Assembly: GCF_017874215.1 (NCBI RefSeq)
Contig: NZ_JAGGLB010000016.1
Coordinates: 62,001 to 126,000, forward strand
DNA: 64,000 nt
From: Paenibacillus eucommiae
GTDB lineage: Bacteria > Bacillota > Bacilli > Paenibacillales > NBRC-103111
Reading direction: 5' to 3'
Positions 61,392 to 64,000 of this stretch are shown here, piece by piece; the stretch's first letter is position 1, and the number at the start of each line of letters is the position of its first letter. The position numbers and the translations under genes are program-made. The notes under the pieces are model-generated. The model saw only the letters and a program-made list of their open reading frames with translations. It was not told where the DNA came from and did not search any database.

Positions 61392-62082
61392 AAAGATAAA
61401 GGTAAACACCAAGTACTCGCGAGGATGGATTATCTACGGAAAGATAAATTTCTTTACAAGTAAAGGAAAAAAATTGGACACAAATACTATTGATCAAATT
61501 ATCTGAGAATAACCATTTTGGTGACAACGAAACGTAGGTCTTATCGTGACTCATTAGTTTGAGAAAATCCCAGATTTCCTCAAATTCTTTTATCTGATGG
61601 GGTTCAACAGAATCTTTAGATAAAGGCTCCACACATGTTCTATTTAATTTCACTTCCTTAAAATCTCCTGAAGCCACATACCGACCATAATAATGATAAA
61701 AATCCAGAACAAATGGGTTAATCTTTTTTTGGTTCATTAATGATAGGAATGCTTCTTTTGATGCAGCTTTTAGATTATTTAGTCTTGCTTCAATAGGAAT
61801 TTTTTTTGATGTAACAATTTGTAAGCTTTCAAAATGACATATTATTTGCTTCATGGCATCTCCATGTAAATCAATATCATGCAAGGCAATATTTATAGTA
61901 AGTTCATTTTCAATTTCATAAAATATAAATGGAGCTATAAAATATTGAGCTATTGGTGATAGGAAATTTGATGAGGCTTCCAGGATATCCAGAGAATTTA
62001 TATTTAAATCTTCATATTTTGTATATTTCAAATTTCTATGTTTTAAGTAAACACGTTTATCTACTATTTCAAAATATTCCAC
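61390..62082 (-). CDS. Hypothetical protein of unknown family
   Basis: A 230-residue soluble protein (GTG 62082, RBS AGGAGCAGG). It has no signal peptide or TM helix and is rich in Leu, Ile, Lys and Asn: LTINIALHDIDLHGDAMKQI (about 72-91), KINPFVLDFYHYYGRYVASG (about 119-138) and EIWDFLKLMSHDKTYVSLSP (about 167-186). A mixed alpha/beta fold is likely. I do not recognise a family. A/T-rich like its neighbours. Its 3' end borders the phosphotransferase fragment, suggesting a past rearrangement. Confidence 0.7.
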   Translation of the reverse strand: MEYFEIVDKRVYLKHRNLKYTKYEDLNINSLDILEASSNFLSPIAQYFIAPFIFYEIENELTINIALHDIDLHGDAMKQIICHFESLQIVTSKKIPIEARLNNLKAASKEAFLSLMNQKKINPFVLDFYHYYGRYVASGDFKEVKLNRTCVEPLSKDSVEPHQIKEFEEIWDFLKLMSHDKTYVSLSPKWLFSDNLINSICVQFFSFTCKEIYLSVDNPSSRVLGVYLYL

Positions 62083-62247
62083 TTTTAATCCTGCTCCTAT
62101 CGTGTATTTCTCTATTTTGATTATATTACCTTATTTTTCTAATTCCCAGAGACTTAAGTCGCAAAATGTGAAATACTAGGATAAACAAGAACGGGTTAAT
62201 ATAAATAATGTTCAGTAATCATTGGGTTTACTTGGAGGCTGATGCGA

Positions 62248-62844
62248 ATGAATTCAACTAACCAATTTGAATACACAAACAACGTTTTCACGATTGAGTG
62301 TGCCGATATTATTTTGCGTGAGTATAGAATTGAGGATTTGGACGAATTTTACGCTCTTACCCAGCAATCTGAAATAACAGAATTTTTGCCAGGATGGGAT
62401 GTATCCAAGGAACAACGGTTAGAGTGGTTAATTAATCACGAATTAATAGAAAACAAACAGTTCTTAAAGGCTGTCTCGGAGGGTGGCAATATTGCGCAGC
62501 TTCGTTTACGGTTAGGAATTATATCAAAGGAGACCGGGGAGTTTATCGGTTGGTGTTGCACTGGAATAAAAGAGGAATTGCCGCCTCCGAACAGGGAGAT
62601 CATGTTTGCCATATCAAAGCATCACAGAAATAATGGCTATACAACTCAAGCGACACAAGGCATTATCAAGTTTTTATTTGAGAAAACAGATGTACAGGAA
62701 ATTAACATAATTGCTCTGATACGTAACATTCCCTCCAATAGAGTCATACAAAAATGTGGTTTTCGTTTTATAAATGTTATGGAGATTGAAGGCGAGAAAA
62801 TTAATTGTTACAAACTTAGTAAGGAAACAAGATCCCATGTTTAG
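62248..62844 (+). CDS. GNAT-family N-acetyltransferase (RimJ/RimL type)
   Basis: A 198-residue acetyltransferase: ADIILREYRIEDLDEFYAL (residues about 20-38), GEFIGWCCTGI, MFAISKHHRNNGYTTQATQG (about 112-131, acetyl-CoA loop in R/Q-x-x-G/A form, here RNNGYT) and RNIPSNRVIQKCGFRFI. ATG 62248 has GGAGG 9 bp upstream, better spaced than ATG 62242. Target unknown. Confidence 0.88.
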   Translation: MNSTNQFEYTNNVFTIECADIILREYRIEDLDEFYALTQQSEITEFLPGWDVSKEQRLEWLINHELIENKQFLKAVSEGGNIAQLRLRLGIISKETGEFIGWCCTGIKEELPPPNREIMFAISKHHRNNGYTTQATQGIIKFLFEKTDVQEINIIALIRNIPSNRVIQKCGFRFINVMEIEGEKINCYKLSKETRSHV

Positions 62845-62869
62845 TATTTAGTGGAGGATAGCTAATCAC

Positions 62870-63823
62870 ATGTACAATAATGATAAAAATGAACATTACG
62901 GTATTATTAATGAAACACTTAAATTATTTGTTTCTTCAGAGGCTGAGATTTTAAAAGTAGAGGAGCAGGCAATAGCTAAGGGGTTTTCAGCTGAAGATAT
63001 CGTACGCCATAAAATTATTATAATGGATAACAAGGAAGAAAAAGTAATAACTTTTATAACCAAAAGATCAACTTTGATCGAACGTCGTGTTCTTTCCCGA
63101 TTATACAAGCAATCAGCTAATGTACCGTTTAACTTCTCATATAATTATGAATCAGATGAACCAAGTACTATCTACATGCAAGATATAGATTTTGACACAG
63201 ACTATAGTAAACTCAACATAGAAAAGATTCTTAGAAGTGAGTATAAACTTTTAGCACATATTCATAGTAAAAACTATGGACTTAAGGACGACCTCGCTTG
63301 GTTACCCGTTGCTGACCGTGTTTATATTATAAAAATGCTCGATGAACGTTGGAAACCTTTTTGGGATAAAGCGCTTGAAAACGAACAATTTTTAGAAACT
63401 TTTGCTGCTTATATTCCAGAAATCAAAGCAGTTGCTGCTCTAATAATTGATGATATGGAGATTGTTATAAATGATGAAAGTTCACATACTTTGATCCATA
63501 CAGATATGCATCCAGGAAATGTATTAGTCGGTAGTAATGATGATCTTTATTTTATTGACTGGGAAGAAGCTCATTATGGATCCTTTTATTTTGACATACC
63601 CCTTCGATTTAATACTTATGAAAAAGCAGAGAAATACCGTCAAGAACTTGTTTTACAAGGGATAGAAATACAGCAGAATTACTTTGCTGAACGATATAAA
63701 GTTGCCTCACGTTATATTGGATTACGGTATATGGCATGGACTTTGGGATCGTGGGAAAATAATCATCATTCTTTGGAGTCACTTCAAAGCTATATTAATA
63801 TGATCGTAGGTAAAGATATTTAG
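62870..63823 (+). CDS. Aminoglycoside-phosphotransferase/choline-kinase-family protein
   Basis: A 317-residue kinase-fold protein. The catalytic loop TLIHTDMHPGNVLVG (residues about 208-222; HxDxxxxN) and the metal-binding YFIDWEEAHYGSFYFDI (about 228-244) are intact. The N-lobe is divergent. GTGGAGGATAG lies 11 bp before the ATG. It follows the GNAT gene by 25 bp and may be cotranscribed. The family includes antibiotic-inactivating enzymes, but also choline, homoserine and other small-molecule kinases, so no resistance function is claimed. Confidence 0.85.
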   Translation: MYNNDKNEHYGIINETLKLFVSSEAEILKVEEQAIAKGFSAEDIVRHKIIIMDNKEEKVITFITKRSTLIERRVLSRLYKQSANVPFNFSYNYESDEPSTIYMQDIDFDTDYSKLNIEKILRSEYKLLAHIHSKNYGLKDDLAWLPVADRVYIIKMLDERWKPFWDKALENEQFLETFAAYIPEIKAVAALIIDDMEIVINDESSHTLIHTDMHPGNVLVGSNDDLYFIDWEEAHYGSFYFDIPLRFNTYEKAEKYRQELVLQGIEIQQNYFAERYKVASRYIGLRYMAWTLGSWENNHHSLESLQSYINMIVGKDI

Positions 63824-63938
63824 GAACAAGTATTCGGGGAGGTTGTAGTATAGTTGAAAAAGGAATTTAAATTCAAATCTCGAATATCTAATGTAATCGA
63901 ATAGCTGAAAATTTGATGATAGACAGGAGTTAGATACG

Positions 63939-64000
63939 ATGATAAAAGGTTTCGGAGGAATATTTTGGAGAACTAAGAATCTTGAAGTTATAAAAAAATG
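63939..64000 (+). CDS. VOC-family (glyoxalase-like) protein, 5' end only
   Basis: ATG 63939, with ACAGGAGT upstream, opens MIKGFGGIFWRTKNLEVIKK, the usual start of a glyoxalase-like VOC protein (first beta strand and helix). The remainder lies beyond the window edge. Confidence 0.65.
   Translation, partial: MIKGFGGIFWRTKNLEVIKK

Overview
The window looks like a chromosomal segment from a spore-forming Gram-positive of the Paenibacillaceae, most likely Paenibacillus or a close relative. The grounds are spore genes (sspI with a sigma-G-type promoter, a YheC/YheD coat protein), S-layer-homology (SLH) anchoring, two YesM/YesN two-component systems each paired with a sugar ABC transporter that lacks its own ATPase gene, strong AAGGAGG-type ribosome binding sites, and use of GTG and TTG starts. 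No rRNA, tRNA, CRISPR array, prophage or intact transposase gene was recognised.

Layout. 0-8 kb: the 3' part of prfC, a gene-free stretch with repeats, a YheC/D spore protein, a LacI-regulated group (LacI, a wrecked Gfo/Idh/MocA gene, ThuA-like protein, intact Gfo/Idh/MocA oxidoreductase), sspI, a KtrA/KtrC potassium-channel regulator and a SpoU-type RNA methyltransferase. 8-13 kb: a very large hybrid histidine kinase, then a WYL regulator divergent from a VOC protein with a clear operator between them. 13-25.6 kb: a surface locus made of an SLH-anchored YVTN-propeller protein, a Tat-exported beta-helix protein, a YesM/YesN pair and a three-gene ABC importer. 25.6-26.8 kb: a repeat-rich gene-free stretch.

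26.8-44.1 kb: twelve co-directional genes that together look like a carbohydrate utilisation locus. They encode two different SGNH/sialate-type O-acetylesterases, an AraC-type response regulator, a histidine kinase with a duplicated sensor, a sugar-binding lipoprotein with two permeases, a mutarotase-like protein, a galactonate-dehydratase-like enolase, an SDR dehydrogenase, a TIM-barrel-like putative glycosidase and an ADP-ribosylglycohydrolase-fold enzyme. My inference is deacetylation, uptake, then oxidation and dehydration of an O-acetylated, probably galactose-type glycan. No KDG/KDGal kinase or aldolase is present.

44-64 kb: a mosaic of small stand-alone genes (orphan solute-binding protein, VanZ, XRE regulators with tandem 28-residue or pentapeptide-like repeats, MepB, two Nudix, Rieske, DedA, SRPBCC, GyrI-like, creatininase-like, GNAT, phosphotransferase) with several decayed genes. 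Inside it is an iron-acquisition group on the minus strand (Btr-like AraC/binding-protein regulator with a frameshift, siderophore-binding lipoprotein behind a perfect Fur 7-1-7 box, ferredoxin-NADP reductase-like flavoprotein).

The most unusual non-coding content is a family of dispersed structured repeats. A 165-bp double-stem element occurs twice (1.35 and 26.6 kb), and short TTAACGATG palindromes cluster at 51.6 kb with relatives at 26.1 and 1.2 kb, all in gene-free stretches. An 11-bp minisatellite of about 28 units sits between the parts of the 26-kb copy.
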